In this document: piece after piece, positions 33,379-41,754 of the stretch
Position numbering within the stretch: position 1 is the stretch's first letter
Layout: every line of letters starts with the position of its first letter
Source of the DNA: Armatimonadota bacterium
Lineage (GTDB): Bacteria; Sysuimicrobiota; Sysuimicrobiia; Sysuimicrobiales; Kaftiobacteriaceae
Assembly: GCA_031081675.1 (NCBI GenBank)
Contig: JAVHLZ010000017.1
Coordinates: 1 to 52,742, forward strand
DNA: 52,742 bases
Direction: 5' to 3'
Notes under the pieces: model-generated
The model's input: only the letters and a program-made list of their open reading frames with translations
The model's database searches: none
Told to the model about the DNA's origin: nothing
Made by a program: the position numbers and the translations under genes

Positions 33379-34298
33379 TGGCCGCCTACCTGGTGCGCCG
33401 CATGGTCCAGTCGGTGGTCATCCTCGTGGGGGTGACGGTGATCACCTTCGCGCTCCTGTACGCCCTCCCCGCCGATCCGGCCCGGATGATCGCCGGCCGC
33501 AGCGCCACCGTGGAGACGGTGCAGCGCATCCGCGCCGAGCTGGGCCTGGACCAGCCGCTGCCGGTGCAGTACGCCCGCTACGTCAGCCGGCTGGTGCGGG
33601 GAGATCTGGGCCGCTCCTACGCCCAGAAGATCCCGGTGGCCGACCTGCTGTGGTCGCGGCTCCCGGCCACCGCCCTGCTCATGGCGGGCGGCATCGCCTT
33701 TGAGCTGCTCATCGGGCTGCCGGCGGGGATGCTGGCGGCGCTGCGCCGGCGCTCCCGGCTGGACCAGCTGGTGATGGTCGCGGCCTTTGTGGGCGTGTCT
33801 GCGCCGCAGTTCGTGGTCGGGCTCTTCCTGCTGTACTGGCTGGCCTACCGCTGGGGGCTGTTCCCCCTGGGCGGCTACGGGACGCCGGCCCACCTGATCC
33901 TGCCGGCGTTCGCCCTGGGCGTCGCCGGGGGCGGATGGTACGCCCGGGTGATGCGCTCGTCCATGCTGGACGTCATCCACCAGGACTACGTGCGCACCGC
34001 CCGGGCCAAGGGCCTGTCGGAACCCCGGGTGGTGGTCCGGCATGCGGTGCGCAACGCTCTGCTGCCGGTGGTGTCCATGGTGGGGCTGGACATCGGCACC
34101 TTCATGGGCGGCGTGGTGGTGGTGGAGACGGTGTTCAGCTGGCCGGGCATCGGCCAGCTGGCCTGGCAGGCCATCCAGATCGTGGACATTCCCGTGATCA
34201 TGGGCGTGGTGGTGGTCTCGGCCCTGGCCATCACCACAGGCAACCTGCTGGCAGACCTGGTGTACCCGCTGCTGGATCCCAAGATCCGGTACGGGTGA
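33378..34298 (+). CDS. Peptide/nickel-type ABC permease (DppB/OppB family)
   Basis: A 306-residue membrane protein with the DppB start AAYLVRRMVQSVVILVGVTVI, the ELGLDQPLPVQYARY segment, and the EAA-loop region YVRTARAKGLSEPRVVVRHA. It pairs with the preceding permease to form the channel of an importer for peptides or similar solutes. One-base overlap with the upstream stop indicates translational coupling. No DppD/DppF-like ATPase gene follows. Confidence 0.93.
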   Translation: MAAYLVRRMVQSVVILVGVTVITFALLYALPADPARMIAGRSATVETVQRIRAELGLDQPLPVQYARYVSRLVRGDLGRSYAQKIPVADLLWSRLPATALLMAGGIAFELLIGLPAGMLAALRRRSRLDQLVMVAAFVGVSAPQFVVGLFLLYWLAYRWGLFPLGGYGTPAHLILPAFALGVAGGGWYARVMRSSMLDVIHQDYVRTARAKGLSEPRVVVRHAVRNALLPVVSMVGLDIGTFMGGVVVVETVFSWPGIGQLAWQAIQIVDIPVIMGVVVVSALAITTGNLLADLVYPLLDPKIRYG

Positions 34299-34324
34299 CA
34301 TCCCACACACGGAGGTGAGCGCAC

Positions 34325-35947
34325 ATGGGCAAAGCCTGGATGGCGGCGGTCACGGCGGTGGCGGTGGCGCTGGCGGCGGCCACGCTGGCGCCCCCGGGGT
34401 TCGGCCAGGCCCGGGGCAATACGATGATCGTCACCTTCAAGGACGACGTCAGCACCCTGGACCCGGCCATCGGCTACGACTGGCAGAACTGGTCCATCAT
34501 CAAATCCATCTTCGACGGCCTGATGGACTACGAGCCGGGGACCACCAAGCTGGTCCCGCACCTGGCCGAGTCCTACACCATCTCCGCCGACGGCAAGACC
34601 TACACCTTCCGGCTGCGCCGGGGGGTGAAGTTCCACAACGGGCGCGAGGTGACGGCCCAGGACTTCAAGTACTCGCTGGAGCGCGTCCTCAACCCCAAGA
34701 CCCAGAGCCCCGGGGCCGGCTTCTTCGGCGGGATCGCGGGGGCGGCGGCGTTCAGCGAGGGCAAGGCCGCGGAGGTCTCGGGCATCCGGGTGGTGGACCG
34801 CTACACCCTGACCATCACCCTGGACAAGCCCAACGCCGCCTTCCTGCACACCATGGCCCTGAACTTCTCCCACGTGGTGCCCCGGGAAGAGGTCGAGAAG
34901 GCCGGCGCCGACTTCGGCCACAAGCCGGTGGGCACCGGCGCGTTCCGGGTCAAAGAGTGGGTGCTGGGCCAGCGGCTGGTCCTCGTCCGCAACCGGGACT
35001 ACTTCCTGCGGGGGCGGCCCTACCTGGACGAGATCGTCTTCCAGGTGGGCGTGGAGCCCAACGTGGCGTTTCTGAAGCTGCAGCGGGGCGAGGTGGACGT
35101 TCTGGGCGACGGCATCCCGCCCGCCGAGTTCGTCAAGGTGATGAACAACCCCACCCTGCGCCGGCTGGTGGCGGTGGGCGACCAGCTCCACACCGGCTAC
35201 GTCACCCTCAACACCCAGGTCAGCCCTCTCACCGATGTGCGGGTGCGCCGGGCCCTGAACATGGCGGTGGACAAGGCGCGCATCGTCCGCATCATCAACA
35301 ACCGGGCCGTGCCCGCCACCCAGGTCCTCCCGCCCCTGATGCCGGGCTACGACCGGTCGTACACGGGCTACCCCTTTGACCGCGCGCAGGCGAAGAAGCT
35401 GCTGGCGGAGGCCGGGTACCCCAACGGGTTCTCCACCGTCCTGTACGCCAACAACACCGACCCCAACCCGCGCATCGCCCAGGCCATCCAGCAGGACCTG
35501 GCGGCCATCGGCGTGCGGGTGGAGCTCAAGACCCTGGCCCAGAGCACCGTCATCGAGGCCGGAGGCCAGAAGGGTCAGGCGCCGATGATCTGGTCGGGCG
35601 GCATGGCGTGGATCGCCGACTACCCCGATCCCAACAACTTCTACTGGCCCATCCTGTCCTGCGCGGCCCTGGCCCCCGGCACCTGGAACTGGGCGTGGTA
35701 CTGCAACCAGCAGGTGGAAAAGCAGGTGGAGCAGGCCGACGCCATGGTGCAGCCCGCCCAGGCGGCCGCCCGGGAGCAGCGCTTCCGGCAGATCTACCGG
35801 ACCATCATGGGCGACGCGCCGTGGATTCCCATCTTCCACGAGAAGCGCTACACGATGCACTCGGCCCGCATGGGCGGGCCGGAGGTTCTGTGGGTGGACC
35901 CCATCCACATCCCGGTGCACTACGACGAGGTGCGGGTGGTCCGATGA
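34325..35947 (+). CDS. ABC transporter substrate-binding protein, family 5 (DppA-like)
   Basis: The product has 540 residues with a Sec signal peptide (MGKAWMAAVTAVAVALAAAT, cleavage near GFGQA). The mature protein shows the SBP_bac_5 plan: VSTLDPAIGYDWQNW, LAESYTISADGKTYTFRLR, VKFHNGREVTAQDFKYSLERV, PVGTGAFRVKEW. It lacks a lipobox cysteine. It delivers the solute to the two permeases in front; coupling to an amidase gene suggests an amide, formyl-amino or short peptide ligand. The stop overlaps the next start (ATGA). Confidence 0.93.
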   Translation: MGKAWMAAVTAVAVALAAATLAPPGFGQARGNTMIVTFKDDVSTLDPAIGYDWQNWSIIKSIFDGLMDYEPGTTKLVPHLAESYTISADGKTYTFRLRRGVKFHNGREVTAQDFKYSLERVLNPKTQSPGAGFFGGIAGAAAFSEGKAAEVSGIRVVDRYTLTITLDKPNAAFLHTMALNFSHVVPREEVEKAGADFGHKPVGTGAFRVKEWVLGQRLVLVRNRDYFLRGRPYLDEIVFQVGVEPNVAFLKLQRGEVDVLGDGIPPAEFVKVMNNPTLRRLVAVGDQLHTGYVTLNTQVSPLTDVRVRRALNMAVDKARIVRIINNRAVPATQVLPPLMPGYDRSYTGYPFDRAQAKKLLAEAGYPNGFSTVLYANNTDPNPRIAQAIQQDLAAIGVRVELKTLAQSTVIEAGGQKGQAPMIWSGGMAWIADYPDPNNFYWPILSCAALAPGTWNWAWYCNQQVEKQVEQADAMVQPAQAAAREQRFRQIYRTIMGDAPWIPIFHEKRYTMHSARMGGPEVLWVDPIHIPVHYDEVRVVR

Positions 35948-36870
35948 CGCACCACACCCTGCACCGCCAGCGGCATCACTTCGGCTGGAACAACGCCCTG
36001 GAGCCCGCCCTGCGGGTGGCGCCGGGGGAGGTGGTGGCGTTCGAGGTGGTGGACGCGAGCGGGGGCCAGCTGACCCGCTCCTCCACCGTCGCCGACGTCG
36101 CCTCTCTGGACTTCGCGCGGGTGAATCCGGTCACCGGCCCGGTGTACGTTGAGGGCGCCCGGCCCGGAGACGCCCTCGAGGTGGAGATCCTGGACCTGGA
36201 GGGCAGCGGGTGGGGGTGGACGGCCATCATCCCGGGCTTCGGGCTGCTGGCCGAGGACTTTCCCGCCCCCTTCCTGCACATCAGCACCTACGATGCCCGG
36301 GGGGTGGAGTTCGCCCCCGGCATCCGCCTGCCGGTAAGGCCGTTCCCGGGCACCATCGGGGTTGCCCCCGCCGAACCGGGCGTGCACTCGGTGGTGCCCC
36401 CGCGGGAGGTCGGCGGCAACATGGACATCCGCGATCTGGTCCGGGGGACCACCCTGTGGCTGCCGGTCCGGGTGCCCGGAGCGCTGTTCTCGGTGGGCGA
36501 CACTCACGCCGCCCAGGGGGACGGCGAGGTGTGCGGGACGGCGGTGGAGTCGCCCATGGTGGTGACCCTGCGCTTCGGCCTGCGCCCCCAGGCGGGGCTG
36601 CGCCGGCCCCGGTTTTCGGTTCCCGGCCCGCCCACCCGGCACGTGGACGAGCGCGGCTACCACGTGACCACCGGCATCGGCCCGGACCTGATGCAGGCCA
36701 GCAAGGACGCCGTCCGGGACATGATCGACCTGCTGGGCCGCGAGTACCGCCTGACTCCCGAACTGGCCTACGCCCTGTGCAGCGTGGCCGTGGACCTGCG
36801 GATCAGCGAGGTGGTGGACGCGCCCAACTGGGTGGTGTCCGCCTACCTGCCGCGGTCCATCTTCGTGTAA
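35944..36870 (+). CDS. Acetamidase/formamidase family amidohydrolase
   Basis: A 308-residue protein with the FmdA/AmdA pattern: HHFGWNNALEPALRVAPGE, the acidic/histidine region GDTHAAQGDGEVCGTAVE, and the C-terminal segment DLLGREYRLTPELAYAL with SVAVDLRISEVVD. These zinc-dependent enzymes release ammonia from formamide or acetamide. ATG 35944 overlaps the binding-protein stop by four bases, so it is the last gene of the uptake operon. A stable hairpin follows at 36878-36903. Confidence 0.92.
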   Translation: MTHHTLHRQRHHFGWNNALEPALRVAPGEVVAFEVVDASGGQLTRSSTVADVASLDFARVNPVTGPVYVEGARPGDALEVEILDLEGSGWGWTAIIPGFGLLAEDFPAPFLHISTYDARGVEFAPGIRLPVRPFPGTIGVAPAEPGVHSVVPPREVGGNMDIRDLVRGTTLWLPVRVPGALFSVGDTHAAQGDGEVCGTAVESPMVVTLRFGLRPQAGLRRPRFSVPGPPTRHVDERGYHVTTGIGPDLMQASKDAVRDMIDLLGREYRLTPELAYALCSVAVDLRISEVVDAPNWVVSAYLPRSIFV

Positions 36871-36877
36871 CGCGCCC

Positions 36878-36903
36878 GGGGCCGGGGAAACCCTCCCGGC
36901 CCC
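36878..36903 (+). terminator. Hairpin after the formamidase gene
   Basis: A 9-base perfect stem GGGGCCGGG/CCCGGCCCC with an 8-base loop, 8 bases after the stop codon. A second smaller GC hairpin follows. There is no T-run, so termination efficiency is uncertain. Confidence 0.5.
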
Positions 36904-36982
36904 GCCGCCCTCCTCCCCGGCGGGCAGGGATCCTTCCGCGCCGCAGACAAGTGATCTCCATCCCGGGTGGGAGGTGGTAGCC

Positions 36983-37879
36983 ATGAACAGAGGGTCGGGC
37001 GCGGTCGGCGGGCTGCTGGCGGTCGCCCTGACGGTGGGGTGGGCTGTCGCCGGCGGGGCGGCGCCGGCGGAGGCGCCGATCCTGGTGAGTGGCTTCGCCA
37101 CCCCCGAGTCGATCCTGTACGATTCCCGGGCCGATGTCTACCTCGTCTCCAACATCAACGGCTCGCCCACCGCAGCCGACGACAACGGGTTCATCTCCCG
37201 GGTGGCGCCCGACGGGCGCGTTCTGGACCTGAAGTGGATTGACGGCGCCCGGCCCAAGGTCCGGCTGAACGCTCCCAAGGGCATGGCGGTGTCCGGCGAC
37301 ACCCTGTACGTGTCCGACATCACCACGGTGCGGATGTTCGACCGCCGCACCGGCGAGCCCCGGGGCGCGGTGGTGATCCTGGGATCCACCTTCGTCAACG
37401 ATCTGGCGGCCGGCCGCGACGGCACCGTCTACATCACCGACACCGGCGTGCGGCCGGACTTCAGCCCCTCGGGCACCGACGCCATCTACCGGCTGTCCGG
37501 CGGCCAGATCGGCGTGGTGGCCCGGTCGCCCGATCTCAACCACCCCAACGGCATCGCCGTCCTGCCCGACGGCACGCTGGTGGTGGTCACCTTCAGCCCC
37601 GCAGGCGAGATGTACACGGTGGGCTCGGACGGGACACGCCGGAACGTGCGCCGCCTCCCGGCGGGCAACCTGGACGGGGTGGAGGTCCTGCCGGGCGGCG
37701 CGCTGCTGGTGTCGTCGTGGGGCGCGTCGGCGGTCTTTCGCGTGGAGCCCGATGGAACGGTCTCCACAGCCGTCGGCAACGTGCCCTCCCCCGCGGACAT
37801 CGGGTACGACGGCCGGCGGAACCGGGTGCTGATCCCGGTCTTCACCGAGAACCGGATCGTCATCCACCCGCTGCGCTAG
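36983..37879 (+). CDS. Secreted SMP-30/gluconolactonase-like beta-propeller protein
   Basis: The product has 298 residues. I choose ATG 36983 because GGGAGGTGG lies just upstream; a GTG nine bases earlier is possible. A signal peptide (NRGSGAVGGLLAVALTVGWA, cleavage near PAEA) is followed by repeated propeller blades such as ESILYDSRADVYLVSNI, KGMAVSGDTLYVSDI, NDLAAGRDGTVYITDT and NGIAVLPDGTLVVVTF. These are typical of SMP-30/NHL-like six-blade folds. Enzyme activity (lactonase) is possible but not shown. Confidence 0.8.
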   Translation: MNRGSGAVGGLLAVALTVGWAVAGGAAPAEAPILVSGFATPESILYDSRADVYLVSNINGSPTAADDNGFISRVAPDGRVLDLKWIDGARPKVRLNAPKGMAVSGDTLYVSDITTVRMFDRRTGEPRGAVVILGSTFVNDLAAGRDGTVYITDTGVRPDFSPSGTDAIYRLSGGQIGVVARSPDLNHPNGIAVLPDGTLVVVTFSPAGEMYTVGSDGTRRNVRRLPAGNLDGVEVLPGGALLVSSWGASAVFRVEPDGTVSTAVGNVPSPADIGYDGRRNRVLIPVFTENRIVIHPLR

Positions 37880-37904
37880 GGATCCACGGTCCTCCGGGTG
37901 AGGG

Positions 37905-38582
37905 TCAGCGCACCAGGACCCGGCAGGGGCCCAGGCCGGTGGCGATGGGCAGGGCGATGCTGTAGTTCTCCTGAGGGTTGCTGGCGATGAAGATGGCCAC
38001 CACGAACCCCCGGGCGTCCAGGACCGGCGAGCCGCTGGCGCCCTGGTGCAGGGCCGGCCGGAAGACCACCATGGGGGTGTTGACCCGCCGGCCGGACAGC
38101 ACGGCCACCCGGATCACCTGGGTGACCCGGCCCGAGGCCACCGTCCATCGCCGGCCGGGATAGCCGCCGGTGCGGACGGGCTCGCCCACGGTCACCATAC
38201 GCCAGGCGATGCGGTACCGCGGGGTGCCCCGGGGCATGCGCGCCGTGATCACGGCCGTGTCCCGGTCCGGAGCGCGGCACTGCACGTGTCCGGTCACCGT
38301 CGCTGCGGGCAGGACGATCTGCACCGCCCCGGACACTGCGTGCTTGGCGGTCAGCACGGTCTCGGGGCCGACGATGACCCCGGTGCCGTACCGCACCACG
38401 TCTCCCTCGCGGGTGACCAGCATGGGAATGCCCCGCCGGTCGGGCGCAGTCAGCACCGGACCGTCGGCGCGGGCGGGAGACGCCGCGGTCGTCAGGGCCA
38501 GAACGGCCAGGGCGGGAAGGGCCACCGGCCCTCTGCGGGCCATCGTCCGCTGTCTTGCCCGCGACGCTGCGGCGACAGGCAT
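37905..38582 (-). CDS. Secreted trypsin-like serine protease
   Basis: A 225-residue protein with an N-terminal export signal (ARRGPVALPALAVLALTTAA, cleavage near PARA). The chymotrypsin-fold triad can be picked out: His in VLTAKHAVSG, Asp in APDRDTAVIT and Ser in HQGASGSPVLD. No PDZ domain is present, unlike DegP. I start at ATG 38582, with GAGGG upstream; ATG 38543 is an alternative. It is convergent with the propeller gene. The ATG at 38582 shares a CATG with an opposite-strand ATG at 38581. Confidence 0.82.
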   Translation of the reverse strand: MPVAAASRARQRTMARRGPVALPALAVLALTTAASPARADGPVLTAPDRRGIPMLVTREGDVVRYGTGVIVGPETVLTAKHAVSGAVQIVLPAATVTGHVQCRAPDRDTAVITARMPRGTPRYRIAWRMVTVGEPVRTGGYPGRRWTVASGRVTQVIRVAVLSGRRVNTPMVVFRPALHQGASGSPVLDARGFVVAIFIASNPQENYSIALPIATGLGPCRVLVR

Positions 38583-38885
38583 GATCGCCCTCGGAGGCAG
38601 GTCAGCCGCCGCGTCCGCACCGCCCGGCGGACGGGCTGTGGTGGAGGTGCGGGACACCCTCTTCACCCCCGCCGTCCTGCGGATCCGCCCCGGCACCACC
38701 CGTGACGTGGCGCCACAGCGGCCGCAACGCCCACCGCCCCCGCCTCCGACCGCTCCGGGGACTCCGATCTGCGGGGCCCGGGCAGACCTACCCGGTGGAC
38801 CTTCTCGCAGCCGGAGCGTACCGGTATTATCGCACACCTCCCCGCGCACCCGCAGGCCGCGGCCCAGCCGGCGTGATCCTGTGGG
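38581..38885 (+). pseudogene. Cupredoxin-like gene remnant (frameshifted)
   Basis: One frame reads AVVEVRDTLFTPAVLRIRPGTT, then, after a shift at about 38700 (an extra C), the next frame continues VTWRHSGRNAHRP and PGQTYPVDLLAAGAYRYYR. Joined, this follows the plastocyanin/cupredoxin plan (FTPxxLxIxxGTTVTWxxxGxxAH ... GxYRYYC). The copper cysteine position reads Arg and the following His reads Pro, so the copper site is broken as well. No signal peptide is seen. Further fragments up to about 39030 look like decayed coding sequence without identity. Confidence 0.55.
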
Positions 38886-39036
38886 ACGTGGACCCACGAG
38901 CCGTGATTGGCGGGATGTCGACCGGACGGCGGCGTCACGGTGCCGGGCGCCGACGGCGTGGCGGCGGAAAATCCGGCCGCGTGGCGCTCCACCCTGGACC
39001 GGGGTGCGTGGCTACCAGGCCATCTACGTGACCGCC

Positions 39037-39042
39037 TACAAT
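39037..39042 (+). promoter_or_regulatory. -10 box TACAAT upstream of hisD
   Basis: TACAAT followed by AGGAGA, about 104 bases before the GTG of hisD. A separate ribosome site GGGAGG precedes the start, so a leader of about 95 bases is predicted. I see no attenuator-type His codon run in it. Confidence 0.4.
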
Positions 39043-39145
39043 AGGAGAACACGGCCTGTAGGCTTGTGACGGGCATGCGCGGGGTGGCGCGCCCGGCGCG
39101 GGTGCCGACGCGCCGGCAGAATGTGACCCGTTCCGGGAGGTCGCC

Positions 39146-40402
39146 GTGCAGATCCTGAAGGCGCCGCGGACGCCGCTCGAACCCGACGACGAGGAAGTCA
39201 GGGCCGCCGTCGCCCGCATCATCGCCGACGTCCGCGCGCGGGGCGATGCGGCCGTGCGGGAGTACACCCGCAGGTTCGACGGCGTGGACCGGGAGCCGGT
39301 CGTCTCCGGGGACGAAGCCCGGCGGGCGCTGGCGTCCCTGGATCCGGCGGACCGGGAGGCGCTGGAGGGGGCCGCGGGGAGGATCGAGGCGTTTGCCCGC
39401 GCCCAGCGGCAGGCGCTGCAGGACGCAGCGGTCGAGGTCAGCCCCGGCGCACACGCCGGACACCGCCTGGTGGCGGTGAGGTCGGCCGGGTGCTACATCC
39501 CCGGCGGCCGGCGCCCGCTGCCGTCCACCGCCCTGATGACCATCATCCCCGCGCGCGTGGCGGGCGTGCCCCGCATCGCCGCCTGCGCCCCGCCGGGCCC
39601 GGACGGCTCCGTGCACCCGGCCACCCTGGCGGCCGTGGCGCTGGCCGGCGCCCACGAGATCTACTGCATGGGCGGGGCCCAGGCCATCGCCGCCCTGGCC
39701 TACGGGACGGAGTCGGTGCGCCCCGTGGACCTGATCTGCGGGCCCGGCAACGCCTTCGTGGTGGAGGCCAAACGGCAGGTCTACGGCCGCGTGGGGATCG
39801 ACCTGCCGGCCGGCCCCAGCGAGGTGTGCGTCCTGGCCGACGCCAGCGCCGACCCCGCGCTGGTGGCGGCGGACCTGCTGGCCCAGGCCGAGCACGACGT
39901 CCGGGCGCGGGCGGCGCTGGTCAGCACCGACGCGCGGGTGGCCCGGGCGGTGCTGCGGTGGATCGACGAAGCCCTGGCCCAGGCGCCTGCGGACGATGTG
40001 GCCCGCACGGCGTGGCAGGACCGCGGGGAGGTGGCGGTGGCCGCCGACCTGGACGAAGCCTGCGCATACGTCAACGCGGCGGCCCCCGAGCACGTGGAGC
40101 TCCACCTGGCCGACCCCGATGCGGCGCTGGGCCGCCTGGACGCCTGCGGGGCGGTGTTCATCGGCCCGGCCTCGTCGGCGGTGTTCGGCGACTACGGCGC
40201 CGGACCCACCCACGTGCTGCCCACGGGGGGCGCGGCCCGCTTTGCGGGAGGCCTGTGGGTGGGCACCTTCCTGCGCCCGGTCGCCTCCCTGCGGCTGACC
40301 CCCGACGCCGCCTCCGCCCTGGCCCCGGTGGTGGAGCGTCTGGCCGCGCTGGAAGGCCTGCCCCGCCACGCCCGCGCCGCCCGCATGCGCCGGCGCGTCT
40401 GA
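39146..40402 (+). CDS. hisD: Histidinol dehydrogenase family protein
   Basis: The product has 418 residues from GTG 39146, behind GGGAGG. Family signatures are AGCYIPGGRRPLPSTALM, CGPGNAFVVEAKRQVYG, GIDLPAGPSEVCVLAD, AQAEHDVRARA (zinc-site region) and FGDYGAGPTHVLPTGGAARF. True HisD oxidises histidinol to histidine in two NAD steps. Here it is not next to other his genes but ahead of a branched-chain-type ABC system, so a paralogue acting on another alcohol is possible. Confidence 0.85.
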   Translation: MQILKAPRTPLEPDDEEVRAAVARIIADVRARGDAAVREYTRRFDGVDREPVVSGDEARRALASLDPADREALEGAAGRIEAFARAQRQALQDAAVEVSPGAHAGHRLVAVRSAGCYIPGGRRPLPSTALMTIIPARVAGVPRIAACAPPGPDGSVHPATLAAVALAGAHEIYCMGGAQAIAALAYGTESVRPVDLICGPGNAFVVEAKRQVYGRVGIDLPAGPSEVCVLADASADPALVAADLLAQAEHDVRARAALVSTDARVARAVLRWIDEALAQAPADDVARTAWQDRGEVAVAADLDEACAYVNAAAPEHVELHLADPDAALGRLDACGAVFIGPASSAVFGDYGAGPTHVLPTGGAARFAGGLWVGTFLRPVASLRLTPDAASALAPVVERLAALEGLPRHARAARMRRRV

Positions 40403-40410
40403 CAAGACCC

Positions 40411-40430
40411 AGGGATCCGGGATCGGGAGG
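40411..40430. repeat. Dispersed GGGATC-rich repeat, copy 3
   Basis: AGGGATCCGGGATCGGGAGG, nine bases after the hisD stop. It resembles the units at 11107 and 30001. Confidence 0.4.
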
Positions 40431-40517
40431 GCTCAAACCGGAAGGTCCGGGCAGGCGTTCGCCCCGCCCGAGGTCGAAAGGATCCTGTGAAAGGATTCCA
40501 CGCGGAGGTGACGGACG

Positions 40518-41663
40518 GTGGCACGACGCAGCGTGCTGCTTGTGGTGGTGGGTGTGGCCCTGGCCGCCGCGGGCGCCGGCGCCCAGGCGGAGCCGGTCCC
40601 CATCGGCCTCAGCGCACCCCTGACCGGGTTCGGAGCGCCCGACGGTCTCAGCGTGCGGCAGGCCGTGGAGCTGGGCGTGCGGCAGATCAACGCCGCCGGC
40701 GGCGTGCTGGGCCGGCAGATCCGGCTGGTGGTCTACGACGACCAGGCCGCCCCGCCCCAGGGCGTGGCGGTGGCCCAGCGGCTGATCGAGCGCGACAGGG
40801 TCGTGGCGGCTGTGGGCGGATCCTACAGCGGCGCCACCCGGGGCGCGGCGCCCATCTTCCAGCAGAACCGCGTCCCCTTCGTGGTGGGCTACGCGGTGCA
40901 CCCCGAGATTACCCGCGCCGGTCCCTACGTGTTCCGGGTGGGCTTTCTGGGCCCGGTGGAAGGGGCCGGGGCCGCGGAGGTGGCCCGGCTGTACTTCAAC
41001 GCCCAGCGGGTAGCCATGCTCACCATGGACAACGACTTCGGCCGCGCCCTGGCCCAGGGTTTCCGGGACCGGGCCAGCAAGACCGGCCTGAACATCGTGG
41101 GGGAGGTCATCTACCCCCTGGGCGAAAAGGACATGGCTCCCCACGTGACCCGGGTGCGGGCCATGAACCCGGACCTGATCTTCGTCAGCGGCCTGTTCAA
41201 CGAGGCGGCGCTGATCACGCGCACCGTCCGCCAGCTGGGCCTGCGGGCCCAGATCCTGGGCGAGGAAGGCTTTGACTCGCCCAAGTACCTGGAGCTGGCC
41301 GGAGCGGACGCCGAGGGCGTGGTCATCGTCACCAACCTCAACCGGGACGACCCGCGGGCCGTGGTGCAGACGTTCCTGCGGGAGTACCGCCAGGCCTACA
41401 AGATGGAGGCCGACATGGTGGGAGCGTCCAGCTACGACGCCCTGCGCATCATCGTGGACGGGCTGCGCCGGGCCGGCACCACCGAGTCGGCCCGGCTGCG
41501 GGACGCGATTGCGGCCACCCGCAACTTCAACGGGGTGACCGGGGTTCTGTCCTTCACCCCCCAGCGGGAGACCATCAAGCCCATCCAGGTCCAGGTGGTC
41601 CGCAACGGCCAGTTCCGGTACTTCGGCGTGATCACCGACCCGGAGATCATCACGCCGCCCTGA
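40518..41663 (+). CDS. Branched-chain amino acid-type ABC substrate-binding protein (LivJ-like)
   Basis: A 381-residue exported protein with GTG start and an ideal GGAGGTGA site. The signal peptide is ARRSVLLVVVGVALAAAGAG. The mature part has the type-I periplasmic fold pattern: IPIGL-like start PVPIGLSAPLTGFG, GGVLGRQIRLVVYDDQAAP, and MLTMDNDFGRALAQGFRD. Ligands of such proteins include leucine-type amino acids, amides and aromatic acids. A very strong hairpin lies between it and the permease gene, which would give more binding protein than permease. Confidence 0.92.
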   Translation: MARRSVLLVVVGVALAAAGAGAQAEPVPIGLSAPLTGFGAPDGLSVRQAVELGVRQINAAGGVLGRQIRLVVYDDQAAPPQGVAVAQRLIERDRVVAAVGGSYSGATRGAAPIFQQNRVPFVVGYAVHPEITRAGPYVFRVGFLGPVEGAGAAEVARLYFNAQRVAMLTMDNDFGRALAQGFRDRASKTGLNIVGEVIYPLGEKDMAPHVTRVRAMNPDLIFVSGLFNEAALITRTVRQLGLRAQILGEEGFDSPKYLELAGADAEGVVIVTNLNRDDPRAVVQTFLREYRQAYKMEADMVGASSYDALRIIVDGLRRAGTTESARLRDAIAATRNFNGVTGVLSFTPQRETIKPIQVQVVRNGQFRYFGVITDPEIITPP

Positions 41664-41688
41664 CGGGCCCCGGGAGACGGGTCGTCGG

Positions 41689-41720
41689 GCTCCGGGCGCC
41701 GGCGCACCGGCGCCCGGAGC
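41689..41720 (+). terminator. Strong hairpin between binding-protein and permease genes (attenuating terminator)
   Basis: A perfect 14-base stem GCTCCGGGCGCCGG / CCGGCGCCCGGAGC with a four-base loop CGCA, then GGCTTTCG. It lies 26 bases after the binding-protein stop and ends 34 bases before the LivH start. It probably stops part of the transcription. Confidence 0.75.
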
Positions 41721-41754
41721 GGCTTTCGCGGGGCGCGCGCCCGAGGCGCATGGC

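Noticed and set aside
38702-39031. A functional 109-residue protein starting MTWRHSGRNAHRP
   Set aside because: It begins in the middle of a cupredoxin fold whose first half is in another frame, and ends in Arg/Gly-rich low complexity.
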